A DNA stretch of 64,000 bases from Deinococcales bacterium (GTDB taxonomy: Bacteria > Deinococcota > Deinococci > Deinococcales > JAAFIG01), in NCBI GenBank assembly GCA_013298595.1, contig JAAFIG010000003.1:164460-228459 (forward strand), given 5' to 3'. The translations under genes were made by a program, and so were the position numbers. Positions within the stretch are counted from its first letter, which is position 1. Each line of letters begins with the position of its first letter. The notes beneath the pieces were generated by a model. That model saw only the letters and a program-made list of their open reading frames with translations. It was not told the DNA's origin and made no database searches. Of the stretch, positions 17,736 through 26,051 are shown piece after piece.

Positions 17736-17855
17736 CTACTCGAGACTCAGCAGTACGCTTGACCCACAACTCAAAAATTTCCTCACCTTTTCCCTGCGTC
17801 CTTTATCTTTTCTCCCACATCCAATCCACCCACTCGCCACGTACACCCCAGTGAA

Positions 17856-18467
17856 ATGAAAAACTTAAATCGTCGGAACTTCGTTAAAATCCTTGCCGCT
17901 GCCATTCCAGCCAGTGCCGCCCTCGAGTTAGGTCAGTACGCTGTTGCCCAAAGTGCAGGTGGTGACCTCGAGATTCTTAATTTGGCATTAACCGCCGAGT
18001 ACCTTGCCACCGATATTTACTACAAAGTCACACTTTGCGGTTTTGATGGCATTGTCAAAGAGTACATAGATGCTGCTCGAGACCAAGAAAACGAACATGT
18101 TGGCGCTTTACAAAGCACCATTCGCGCTTTGGGTGGCACAGTGCCAAAACGCCCAGATTTTGTCTACCCAGTCACTTTTGACACCAAAAATCAGTTACCT
18201 GTGTTACGTGTTATGAATGCACTCGAGGATGCTTTTGTTGGTGCCTACCTTGGCGCTTTGCCACTAATTCAAAATAAGGATATTTTGGCTGCCGCTGGTG
18301 CAATTATGGGCAACGAAGCCACACACCGCTGCCTGATTCGTCAATCACGAATCAACCTTGGCGATACCACCGTCACAGGTTTACAAGTCGGCAACGACCG
18401 TGCCTACGAAAAAGCCATCACCCCAGCCCAAGCCTTAACGGCTGTTGGCGGCTTTATTAAAAAGTAA
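17856..18467 (+). CDS. Tat-exported ferritin-like domain protein
   Basis: 203 residues. The N-terminus NRRNFVKILAAAIPASAA is a twin-arginine signal, so the protein is exported folded. The body matches ferritin-like proteins of the DUF4439/Ferritin_2 kind: EYLATDIYYKV, DQENEHVGALQSTI and GNEATHRCLIRQSR supply the Glu and His residues of the helical bundle. The metal and role are unknown; such proteins often bind iron or heme, or carry a di-iron site. It stands alone, with a good terminator 20 bp after the stop. Confidence 0.78.
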   Translation: MKNLNRRNFVKILAAAIPASAALELGQYAVAQSAGGDLEILNLALTAEYLATDIYYKVTLCGFDGIVKEYIDAARDQENEHVGALQSTIRALGGTVPKRPDFVYPVTFDTKNQLPVLRVMNALEDAFVGAYLGALPLIQNKDILAAAGAIMGNEATHRCLIRQSRINLGDTTVTGLQVGNDRAYEKAITPAQALTAVGGFIKK

Positions 18468-18487
18468 ATTTTAAGAAATTCTCAGTG

Positions 18488-18514
18488 AGGGCGATGAAAT
18501 ACATCGCCCTTTTT
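18488..18514 (+). terminator. Terminator of the ferritin-like gene
   Basis: AGGGCGATG and CATCGCCCT form a 9-bp stem with loop AAATA, followed by five T. It begins about 20 bp after the stop codon. Confidence 0.88.
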
Positions 18515-18549
18515 GCCCATGCACTCGAGGCAAACTAAACACTGATTTA

Positions 18550-19695
18550 TTATGCTGTACTTGCCAAGAGATAATTACCTTCGGTCACTTCAACCCGATT
18601 ACGACCCAATTGTTTAGCTTGGTATAACCCTGAATCTGCCCGATGCAAAATCTCATCTATACTCGAGTCTGATGCTTGAGTAATGGTTAAACCCATACTG
18701 ACTGTGACGCGTAATACTTGTGAACCAGCTTGAATATTCATATTCTGACAAGCTACTCGGATTCGTTCAGCCACTTCTTTTGCGGTTCCTAGTGATGCTT
18801 TAGGCAACAACAAAGCAAATTCCTCGCCACCTAAACGCCCAAAAATGTCCTCTGTACGAATTTGCGAAACCACCAAATTTGCAAATTCTTGCAGAACAAG
18901 GTCTCCTGTCGCATGACCATGTGTGTCATTGATTTGCTTAAAAAAATCAATATCTAAGTACAACAAAGCAAACGGTTCAACAGACTTTAATTGATCATTG
19001 GCTAACTCAAGAAAACGTCTGCGATTGATAATATTGGTTAATGGATCCACATTGGCAAGCCGTTCAATCTCAGCTCGAGCCAGTTGCGCTTCGTGTTGGG
19101 CTTTGAATTGGTTGCGTCGAAACGTATGTAACCGAATTGAAAGAATATATCCAAGCACATTCGCCAGCAGAATTGTAATGATTGTACTACGAACCTCACT
19201 TGGATTCTTTGCAATACGAAAAAAAAGCGCTAAGAAAATTTCACCAAAAGTAAAAAGTAAGGCTGGTGCAATCCGCCAAACAAGCGGATTAGGAAAAACC
19301 AGATACGAAACAATCACCAGCAATACCGATATCGAAGGATTATAAAAAACACCTGTTGAACGAGCAAAACTAACCGCTAATGACAAAAAGTAAACACCTG
19401 CTGCCCAAATTAGCAAATATGTATCTAAAATCCGAAAAGATTGCACCTGAAGTAAAAACCGATTCAACCAAAATGCCCAAGTAGTCACTATCACCCGTAA
19501 CGAAAACAATAACAAAAGTATCCACGACCAGCCGTACAATTGAACATCTACAAAAGCAAATAACCAAATAGCAACAACATACACAGGTAAAGCCGAACGC
19601 ATCTGATTTGCATCGTTACGCAAAAAAGACTGACGGTATGCTTCCTCGAGTTTTCCTAGATCAGGTTCAGCTTTAGCTAAGAAACCAAAAATCAT
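18550..19695 (-). CDS. Membrane-bound diguanylate cyclase (GGDEF)
   Basis: 381 residues. The first half has five to six membrane segments (for example IWLFAFVDVQLYGWSWILLL) with no known sensor motif. A short coiled stretch, EAQLARAEIERLANVD, leads into the GGDEF domain. The domain has LYLDIDFFKQINDTHGH, and the active-site RLGGEEF at about 286-292. An RxxD inhibitory site (RTED) lies five residues before GGEEF, so product feedback is expected. No EAL domain is present. The gene has only three CTCGAG sites, fewer than its neighbours. Confidence 0.92.
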   Translation of the reverse strand: MIFGFLAKAEPDLGKLEEAYRQSFLRNDANQMRSALPVYVVAIWLFAFVDVQLYGWSWILLLLFSLRVIVTTWAFWLNRFLLQVQSFRILDTYLLIWAAGVYFLSLAVSFARSTGVFYNPSISVLLVIVSYLVFPNPLVWRIAPALLFTFGEIFLALFFRIAKNPSEVRSTIITILLANVLGYILSIRLHTFRRNQFKAQHEAQLARAEIERLANVDPLTNIINRRRFLELANDQLKSVEPFALLYLDIDFFKQINDTHGHATGDLVLQEFANLVVSQIRTEDIFGRLGGEEFALLLPKASLGTAKEVAERIRVACQNMNIQAGSQVLRVTVSMGLTITQASDSSIDEILHRADSGLYQAKQLGRNRVEVTEGNYLLASTA

Positions 19696-19823
19696 ACTGA
19701 AACTCTGACACCCAAAGAAAAGAAAGTCAATAAAGCAAGGTTTTATAGCAATTTAACAGCTTGGTTTGTACAACAGATCGATTGTGTGGAGACCAAAACC
19801 AAATTCAAAGAACTATTTAGCTA

Positions 19824-19852
19824 TTGACTCTGCGCTAAGCTCGTGATACATT
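19824..19852 (+). promoter_or_regulatory. Promoter of the initiator tRNA
   Basis: TTGACT (19824-19829) and TACATT (19847-19852) are separated by exactly 17 bp and end 31 bp before the mature tRNA. This is the best sigma-70-type promoter in the window and fits a highly expressed stable RNA. Confidence 0.85.
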
Positions 19853-19883
19853 CTACAGCCGCGCCGCAAAGCGCGAAAACCAC

Positions 19884-19960
<77 letters not shown>

Positions 19961-19965
19961 ATAAT

Positions 19966-19992
19966 AATCCCGCCGCATGGCGGGATTTTTTG
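19966..19992 (+). terminator. Terminator after tRNA-fMet
   Basis: AATCCCGCC and GGCGGGATT form a 9-bp stem with loop GCAT, followed by six T. It ends one base before the stop of the convergent Rieske oxygenase gene. Confidence 0.9.
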
Positions 19993-21075
19993 TTATTTAA
20001 GGGCACCCGATAACAACCGATGAAAATGATGCACACAAGCTTCACGTGCCACACTGAACCGTCCTTTATCGTAAAACCTCGAGCGAACCCCACGTTGCAC
20101 AGCTTCAACTACCACTTCGTCTTCACGTTCGACTCGGTCTAAACCAGCTCCAGCGCCTGACTCGAGCAAATCGGCTTGCCAAACATAAGGAATAAAACTG
20201 ACTTTGCAACGATCATACCCGAGTGGTCGAACAACATTGATGCTCAAACCCCAAGGGTAAAAATTCAGCATCATATTGGGGAACACCCAGTAGTAATAGG
20301 CTGCGATATTCTGCCCATAATCTGGGCTATTATGTGGTAAATCAAAAACTGTTTCGCCACTGCTAGCAACCCCCAATTGCAAATTGCACCAATCGTATTG
20401 CTCGGTGGTGTAACTCCCGTAATCTATGGCAGCATTTAAGCTGGCATGAATATACGGGATATGAAAACCCTCGAGGTAATTATCGCAATACAGTGCCCAA
20501 TTTGCCCGAACAATATAATCTCGTGCTCGAGTGGCATCAAAATAAAATTCGCGCAACGGCAACCAACCAAGCCGAGCTTTGATTGGCGCAAGCATTGCCT
20601 GAAGAGGCACACTTGGATGCAAGTTAACAAAAGCCAGTTTATCCCATGTTTCAAAAGCAATTTTTGGCAAGTTATCCTGTGCTGTCGGGAAATTCTGCAC
20701 CGCTTCAAATTCGGGCATACTCTGAAAACAACCATCTAAACCAAAACGCCGCCCATGATAGCGACAACGCAAAAATCGTTCGACACCGCCAGCCTCGGCA
20801 ACCAACATACCTCGGTGCGTACAAACATTTGATAACGCATGTAGTGAATCCTGAAAATCCCTTGTCAGCAAAATCGGTTCATCCAAGCAACCCTCGAGCA
20901 CTGTAATAGGCTTGACACTACCTGGGGCTTTCAGGTCGTCAGTATCGCCAACAAACTGCCAAGACCGCGCAAAAATTTTTTCTTTTGCCAACTCGAACAT
21001 ACTCACGTCTTTATAAAACGAACTGGGCAAGGTTGCAGCTTGGGCAATATCTTCGTGAACCTCGAGTGATGTCAT
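19993..21075 (-). CDS. Rieske-type ring-hydroxylating oxygenase, alpha subunit
   Basis: 360 residues. The Rieske [2Fe-2S] ligands are C85-x-H87 (NVCTHRGM) and C104-x-x-H107 (FLRCRYHG). The mononuclear iron site is in DNYLEGFHIPYIH, giving two His, with a distal Asp expected further on. The overall form is close to the single-subunit group that includes choline monooxygenase and carnitine oxygenase (CntA). No reductase gene is adjacent. The substrate is not predictable; a quaternary amine or a small aromatic are both possible. TACAAT precedes the ATG by 5 nt, a leaderless start. Confidence 0.88.
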   Translation of the reverse strand: MTSLEVHEDIAQAATLPSSFYKDVSMFELAKEKIFARSWQFVGDTDDLKAPGSVKPITVLEGCLDEPILLTRDFQDSLHALSNVCTHRGMLVAEAGGVERFLRCRYHGRRFGLDGCFQSMPEFEAVQNFPTAQDNLPKIAFETWDKLAFVNLHPSVPLQAMLAPIKARLGWLPLREFYFDATRARDYIVRANWALYCDNYLEGFHIPYIHASLNAAIDYGSYTTEQYDWCNLQLGVASSGETVFDLPHNSPDYGQNIAAYYYWVFPNMMLNFYPWGLSINVVRPLGYDRCKVSFIPYVWQADLLESGAGAGLDRVEREDEVVVEAVQRGVRSRFYDKGRFSVAREACVHHFHRLLSGALK

Positions 21076-21147
21076 ACTTTATTGTACCGTTTCATTTTGG
21101 GGTAAACCAAACAAAAAGGACAATCCCTACAAATTTCATTGCATTCG

Positions 21148-22299
21148 TTATGGTTTTAATTTGTGGCGAATGACTGGACCACCTGTGATTGAACCAACAT
21201 ACAAGTACCCGTCATGCATCACTGCACTCGAGATGGTGTTCAGTTTGGCAGGTGGATTGCCATACAACCCAAGATATTGTCCTTGGAGGTTCATTTTGAC
21301 CACAAACCCACGGCTGCGCTGCCTTTCGTCTCGAGATGGGGCTGTATTGAACAGCGTTGCTGGCAGTTTAGCAATTTGTGTCCTAAGCCAAGGTAGATTT
21401 GACAAACCATCCACCAATAGATTGCGCGGTTGAGTGATAGCAGCCCACAGCACACCATCCTGATCTAAAAAAATGTTGTGCACAAAGCCGGGTAGGTTAT
21501 CGGCAAAAACATCTTCAGTACCAGCTTTCGCGCCCGTCAGCCAATAGCGTTTAATGGTGTAACGAAATTGGTCAGAGACCAAGACATAGGATTCGTCAGG
21601 AGCAAGCACAACACCATTACCAAAAGATAAATCTGGAATTAAGACTCGAGTGGTTTTGGTTTTGGGGTTGTACTCAAGCAAACGCCCAAAACCCCTGCCT
21701 GACAGCACATCGAGTACCACCCGTGAACTCGAGAAATCACCTTTTGTGCCTTGGGTAAAAAATATCCTGCCATCACTGTGGATGGTTTGTCCGTCGGCAT
21801 ACTCAAAGGGGCTGCCATCAATTATTGTGCCATCTGCAACCAAGGTGGTGATGGTTTTGTCAGGTGCAATTTTCAGCAAACCTTGCTCCCAACTCGAGAC
21901 AAACAGGTTACCAGCACGGTCAAAACGCAAATCGAGAGGACCACCACCGGGTAGCTTGACCCATTCCTCGATGCGATATGTACCATCTGGTAGAAACGTC
22001 ACCCGTTTAATCTGTGGGTTGATGTCGTCTTTACCGACAGCACTACCATTTGCTACGTCTCGAGATCCAACGTACATCCTGCCGATAGCATCAAATGCCA
22101 CATCTTCTGGATTGTTGATGCTTCCTTCACCAATCAATTCGACATCGCGCAAGGCATCGTTAGGAGTTAATACACCATCGAGTGGCACGGATTGCCCAAT
22201 GCGCCGCTCGATTGGGTCAATTGGGGAGGGCAAAAGCAAAAACACCACAACCGCAACCAAGACCAAAACGGCAACCCCAAGCGAAATCTTTTTCAACAT
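21148..22299 (-). CDS. Membrane-anchored SMP-30/strictosidine-synthase-like beta-propeller
   Basis: 383 residues from ATG 22299. An N-terminal hydrophobic anchor (SLGVAVLVLVAVVVFLLLPS) places the domain in the periplasm. The rest is a six-bladed propeller of the SMP-30/gluconolactonase/strictosidine synthase kind: NPEDVAFDAIGRMYVGSRD, GPLDLRFDRAGNLFVSSWEQ, FGNGVVLAPDESYVLVSDQ and GFVHNIFLDQDGVLWAA. Members are lactonases or esterases using one calcium. The frame is open further upstream, but CAGACT 6 nt before 22299 and the fitting anchor favour this start. It is divergent from a LysR gene that may control it. Confidence 0.78.
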   Translation of the reverse strand: MLKKISLGVAVLVLVAVVVFLLLPSPIDPIERRIGQSVPLDGVLTPNDALRDVELIGEGSINNPEDVAFDAIGRMYVGSRDVANGSAVGKDDINPQIKRVTFLPDGTYRIEEWVKLPGGGPLDLRFDRAGNLFVSSWEQGLLKIAPDKTITTLVADGTIIDGSPFEYADGQTIHSDGRIFFTQGTKGDFSSSRVVLDVLSGRGFGRLLEYNPKTKTTRVLIPDLSFGNGVVLAPDESYVLVSDQFRYTIKRYWLTGAKAGTEDVFADNLPGFVHNIFLDQDGVLWAAITQPRNLLVDGLSNLPWLRTQIAKLPATLFNTAPSRDERQRSRGFVVKMNLQGQYLGLYGNPPAKLNTISSAVMHDGYLYVGSITGGPVIRHKLKP

Positions 22300-22392
22300 A
22301 GCTCGAGTCTGTCGCAAATCGTGTGCTAAGTCCAACAGGATTTGCACTGCAATTAACAGTTTTTGCCTGTAAATAGGATTAAGCTGCTGGCT

Positions 22393-23301
22393 ATGGAATT
22401 GCGTCAGTTGCGTTACTTTGTGGCAGTTGCCGATGAACAGAATTTTACTCGAGCTGCCCAACGTGTCTTTTTAGCACAACAAAGTCTGTCCGAGCAAATT
22501 CAAAAACTTGAGTCAAGGCTCGGTGTGACCTTGTTTGAGCGCAGCACCCGCCATGTCACCCTCACCGAAGCTGGTGCAGTGCTATTCGAGGAAGCCAAAA
22601 GCATTTTGGCAATGTCAGACAGAGCCATTCACAAAGTTCAACGCTTGGGGCAGCTAGGAAAACTCGAGCTTGTGTTCACTGCACCTGCCATGTACACAGT
22701 GCTGCCCAATCTGCTTAGAACATTTGCTGCAGCCTATCCCAAGGTACAAATCAGCCAAACCGAAATCTGCACTGCCCACCAAATCGAAGCCTTGCTTTCG
22801 CACCGTGCCGATGTTGGTTTTCTGCACGCTCTGATGCCACACCCCCAACTGGCGCTGCTCGAGTTGACACGTGAACCATTGGTGCTGGCACTGCCCGAAG
22901 CTCACCCACTAGTAACAAAACCCATGCTCGAGCCACAAGATTTGGATGGTTTGCCACTAATTCTGGCACCACGCAGCCAAGCCCCGCGTTTGTTCGCCCT
23001 AACCGAACACTATTTTGCAACTTCAAAACTCGAGTTTGTGCTGGCTGCCGAAGCTCAACCCCAAAGTGCCCAACTCGCTATGGTCGAACGTGGTGTTGGC
23101 GCAGCCTTAGTAACACAAAGCGTTTTGTTAAACACACACCATAAGGTTATAGGACGACAGATACAAGGTTTAGATTTTTCATTACCACTTCAAATAGCTA
23201 CTCGAGTTGGCGATACCAACGCTTTAACACAGGCAATGCTATTACTGGCAAAAAGGCATCTCGAGCAGCAAAGCATACTACCTTTTTCAAACCAACGCTA
23301 A
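22393..23301 (+). CDS. LysR-family transcriptional regulator
   Basis: 302 residues. The N-terminal helix-turn-helix is canonical: MELRQLRYFVAVADEQNFTR, then AAQRVFLAQQSLSEQIQKLE. The ligand-binding domain spans about 90-300. ATG 22393 is chosen to begin at MELRQLRYF; TAAGCT lies 7 nt upstream. The 93-bp gap to the divergent SMP-30-like gene is the usual LysR control arrangement. The effector is unknown; similar proteins (BenM/CatM-like) sense aromatic acids. Confidence 0.92.
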   Translation: MELRQLRYFVAVADEQNFTRAAQRVFLAQQSLSEQIQKLESRLGVTLFERSTRHVTLTEAGAVLFEEAKSILAMSDRAIHKVQRLGQLGKLELVFTAPAMYTVLPNLLRTFAAAYPKVQISQTEICTAHQIEALLSHRADVGFLHALMPHPQLALLELTREPLVLALPEAHPLVTKPMLEPQDLDGLPLILAPRSQAPRLFALTEHYFATSKLEFVLAAEAQPQSAQLAMVERGVGAALVTQSVLLNTHHKVIGRQIQGLDFSLPLQIATRVGDTNALTQAMLLLAKRHLEQQSILPFSNQR

Positions 23302-23491
23302 ACTAAAACGCTACAAAAAGATGATAAGACAACCAATTTTTAGTTCGGTATCAAAACACGCCACTGCTTAATTTTTTGTACACCAAAGAGTTTTCTCGAA
23401 AAGGGTTTTACGAGTCAAAAAGCTGATTTTGCGACTTTAGGTATTTTCTATGGTCGTGGTATCAGTATTGCTACTCCGATTCATACAATGG

Positions 23492-25426
23492 CTACAAATT
23501 CTCATTGGGTGCGTTAAAACGCTTGGCATATTCAAGAAAAAACTCGAGCGAATCGGGATTGGCTAGTGCATCGGCATTCACAACTTTTTTGGCATCTGCA
23601 CCCAATAAAATTTTACGAATTGGTAACTCAAGTTTTTTGCCGCTTAAAGTGCGCGGAATAGCGGCAACTTGTACAATCTGATCTGGAATCAGGCGAGGTG
23701 ATAACTCGGTGCGGATAGCGTGTTTAATCTGTTTCTCGAGGTCAGAAGTCAGGTTTTCGGTTTGCAGCACCACAAAAAGCGGCATAAACGAGGCTTTACC
23801 TAGTTGCTCAAGGTCAATAACCAAACTGTCCAGCACTTCGGGGATGCGTTCGACCACGCTATAGACTTCGGCTGTTCCCATGCGAACCCCACCACGGTTC
23901 AGGGTTGCATCAGAGCGCCCATAAATGACTGCGCTGCCTCGAGCTGTGATTTTCACCCAATCGCCGTGTCGCCAAATGTTGGGGTAATCGGCGAAGTAAC
24001 TTTCAAAGTAGCGTTTATTGTCTGGGTCGTTCCAGAATTTCACAGGCATACTTGGCATTGGGCTACATAAAACCAGTTCACCCACCGCCTCGAGAACCGA
24101 GTTGCCTTGCCCATCGAAGCTCTGCACATCCGCCCCAAGGCTGCGGCAGGATAATTCGCCAGCCCAGACTGGACTCCACGGGCTGCCACCCAGAAAAGCA
24201 CTGCATACATCTGTGCCGCCCGAGGTACTAAAAAGTTGCAAATGCTGCCCGACTTTTTCATAGACAAAAGCAAAACCATCCAAAGATAAAGGCGAACCTG
24301 TGCTGCCAATAGCTCGTAATTTTGATAGGTCAAAGGTTTGAGCTGGCTCGAGGTTGAGTTTGATATTGCTGTGTAAATACGCTGCACCACAACCAAATAC
24401 TGTGATTTTGGCTCGCTCGCATAAGCGCCACAGTGCATCTGGACTTGGATGGGTTGGTGAACCATCCCACAACACAAGACTCGAGCCGACCAGCAAACCC
24501 GAGACAAGGTAATTCCACATCATCCAACCTGTGGTAGTGAACCAAAAAAAGCGGTCACTCGAGCCGAGGTTGCTCTGTAAACCCAATTGCTTGTAATGCT
24601 CGAGCAGGATTCCGCCGTGTCCATGCACGATTGGTTTAGGTAAGCCAGTTGTGCCACTCGAGAATAAAATATAAAGCGGATGGTCAAATGGTACGCGCAG
24701 AAACTCGAGTGGCGCAGGCTTCTCGAGCAGGGCATCGAATTCTGCTCCCAATCGAATGGTTTTTTCTAAGCTGGGTAAGGCTTTTTCGAGGTCAAACACA
24801 AGGCTGGTGCAGTCAAAGGTTTTGCCGTTGTAAGTGTAGCTGGTGGCAGCAAAAAGTATTTTCGGTTCAATCTGCGAAAACCGATCCACCACGCTTCCTA
24901 AGCCCATTTCCATGCTGGTGCTACTCCAAATTGCACCAAGGCTGGCGGTAGCCAAAAACCCCACAATCGCTTCTGGAGTATTCCCAAGATAGGCTGCGAC
25001 CCGATCACCTTTGGTCACGCCTAAAGAACGCAAATGCGCCGCTAAACTCGAGACTTGTTTTTTCAAGGTTGCCCACGAGATTTCGCTAAAACCACCAGAT
25101 TCATTAGCGGCAATCATCGCCGCTTGGTTCGATTCGTGCCGTAAGCAATGGGCGGCATAATTGAGGCTCGAGCCAGTGAACCATTTTGCGCCTGGCATGA
25201 CCCGCGCTTCGAGAACCTGCTCGTAAACACCACCATCTATTTGAAAAAAATCCCAGACAGCTGCCCAGAAATCCTCCAAATGTTCGATACTCCACCGATG
25301 AAGCGATTCGTAATCCGAGAACGTTAAGCCTTTGGTGGATGCCACAAAATCAGCAAATTGACCGAGCTGGCTTGAGGAATGGCTTTCTAAGCTGGGCTGC
25401 CAAAGCAACTGACCTTCTTGTAGCAT
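23492..25426 (-). CDS. aacS: Acetoacetyl-CoA synthetase
   Basis: AacS activates acetoacetate to acetoacetyl-CoA with ATP, allowing ketone-body or polyhydroxybutyrate-derived carbon use. The 644-residue length is typical. The adenylate-forming motif LFSSGTTGLPKPIVHGHGG, the motif FSTSGGTDVCSAF, and YGRSDATLNRGGVRMGTAE are diagnostic; the C-terminal lysine region is RTLSGKKLELPIRKIL. The N-terminal 110 residues (DFWAAVWDFF, MPGAKWF) follow the acetoacetyl- rather than acetyl-CoA type. TAGACT lies 6 nt before the ATG, so the transcript is probably leaderless. That box overlaps the end of the small gene upstream. Confidence 0.93.
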   Translation of the reverse strand: MLQEGQLLWQPSLESHSSSQLGQFADFVASTKGLTFSDYESLHRWSIEHLEDFWAAVWDFFQIDGGVYEQVLEARVMPGAKWFTGSSLNYAAHCLRHESNQAAMIAANESGGFSEISWATLKKQVSSLAAHLRSLGVTKGDRVAAYLGNTPEAIVGFLATASLGAIWSSTSMEMGLGSVVDRFSQIEPKILFAATSYTYNGKTFDCTSLVFDLEKALPSLEKTIRLGAEFDALLEKPAPLEFLRVPFDHPLYILFSSGTTGLPKPIVHGHGGILLEHYKQLGLQSNLGSSDRFFWFTTTGWMMWNYLVSGLLVGSSLVLWDGSPTHPSPDALWRLCERAKITVFGCGAAYLHSNIKLNLEPAQTFDLSKLRAIGSTGSPLSLDGFAFVYEKVGQHLQLFSTSGGTDVCSAFLGGSPWSPVWAGELSCRSLGADVQSFDGQGNSVLEAVGELVLCSPMPSMPVKFWNDPDNKRYFESYFADYPNIWRHGDWVKITARGSAVIYGRSDATLNRGGVRMGTAEVYSVVERIPEVLDSLVIDLEQLGKASFMPLFVVLQTENLTSDLEKQIKHAIRTELSPRLIPDQIVQVAAIPRTLSGKKLELPIRKILLGADAKKVVNADALANPDSLEFFLEYAKRFNAPNENL

Positions 25427-25435
25427 CTACACAGT

Positions 25436-25639
25436 CTACTCGAGAAGCGCTAAGGCAATGGCTTGGGCATCCTCAAGCGAATCGGCAAACCCAAGGTATG
25501 AACGCCCTGCCAAACCATTTTGGCTTAACCCACAACGATACGCAAAAACCCGTTCGTTCCACTCGAGCCAAATGAACGCATCGGCAAGTTCAAGTTCGCA
25601 CCAAATTGTAAATTCGCGTTCCTCAATCTTCCAAAGCAT
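25436..25639 (-). CDS. Small hypothetical protein upstream of aacS
   Basis: 67 residues from ATG 25639 (MLWKIEEREFTIWCELELAD). It is acidic and rich in Trp and aromatic residues, with no signal peptide. TATTCT 6 nt upstream supports this start over TTG 25645. The gene ends 9 bp before the aacS start and shares its direction. I do not recognise a family; the ending SLEDAQAIALALLE looks like a complete fold of a beta sheet and a helix. Confidence 0.6.
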   Translation of the reverse strand: MLWKIEEREFTIWCELELADAFIWLEWNERVFAYRCGLSQNGLAGRSYLGFADSLEDAQAIALALLE

Positions 25640-25651
25640 ACACAAAGAATA

Positions 25652-25673
25652 ACTCGAGCCGATTGGCTCGAGT
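25652..25673 (-). terminator. Hairpin with paired CTCGAG after the cold-shock gene
   Basis: ACTCGAGCC-GATT-GGCTCGAGT is a perfect 9-bp stem with a 4-base loop. On the minus strand TTATTCTTTG follows, a weak T-rich tail. It is 17 bp past the csp stop and overlaps the promoter of the next small gene. Confidence 0.5.
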
Positions 25674-25690
25674 CGCTTAGCTGCTAACGT

Positions 25691-25906
25691 TTATTGAGCT
25701 GCGGTCACATTAATTGCTTGTGGACCTTTACCTGACTTACCAGCTTCAACTTCAAAATTCACTTTCTGACCTTCGAGCAGTTTACGAAACCCACTCGAGC
25801 TAATCGCGCTGTAATGCACGAAGACATCTTCGCCGCTTTCACGGGCAATGAAACCAAAGCCCTTCTCTGCATTGAACCATTTTACCGTACCTGTTTCTTG
25901 TGCCAT
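25691..25906 (-). CDS. Cold-shock protein (CspA family)
   Basis: A single-domain nucleic-acid-binding protein of 71 residues. RNP1 is KGFGFI in [11 protein letters not shown] and RNP2 is VFVHY. These small OB-fold proteins act as RNA chaperones. ATG 25906 gives the standard [21 protein letters not shown] lies 6 nt upstream. The frame is open back to 25945. The long leader could carry temperature control but I see no clear structure. CTCGAG occurs once in the gene and once in the leader. Confidence 0.95.
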   Translation of the reverse strand: MAQETGTVKWFNAEKGFGFIARESGEDVFVHYSAISSSGFRKLLEGQKVNFEVEAGKSGKGPQAINVTAAQ

Positions 25907-26051
25907 ACCGTTCTCCACTCGAGTTAAAACTCGCTCCCAAATCATGACGCTCTGAACTTTTTAAGGCATCATGCGGGGAGGTGACTACTGTAGCACAAAT
26001 GTAAGCCGATACACAAAAAGACAATTTTCGCACTTCGTTGTATCCTAGTTT

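Noticed and set aside
23345-23519. An open plus-strand frame ending FATLGIFYGRGISIATPIHT
   Set aside because: No start codon context, no recognisable family and it runs into the aacS 3' end; too weak to call even as a gene remnant.
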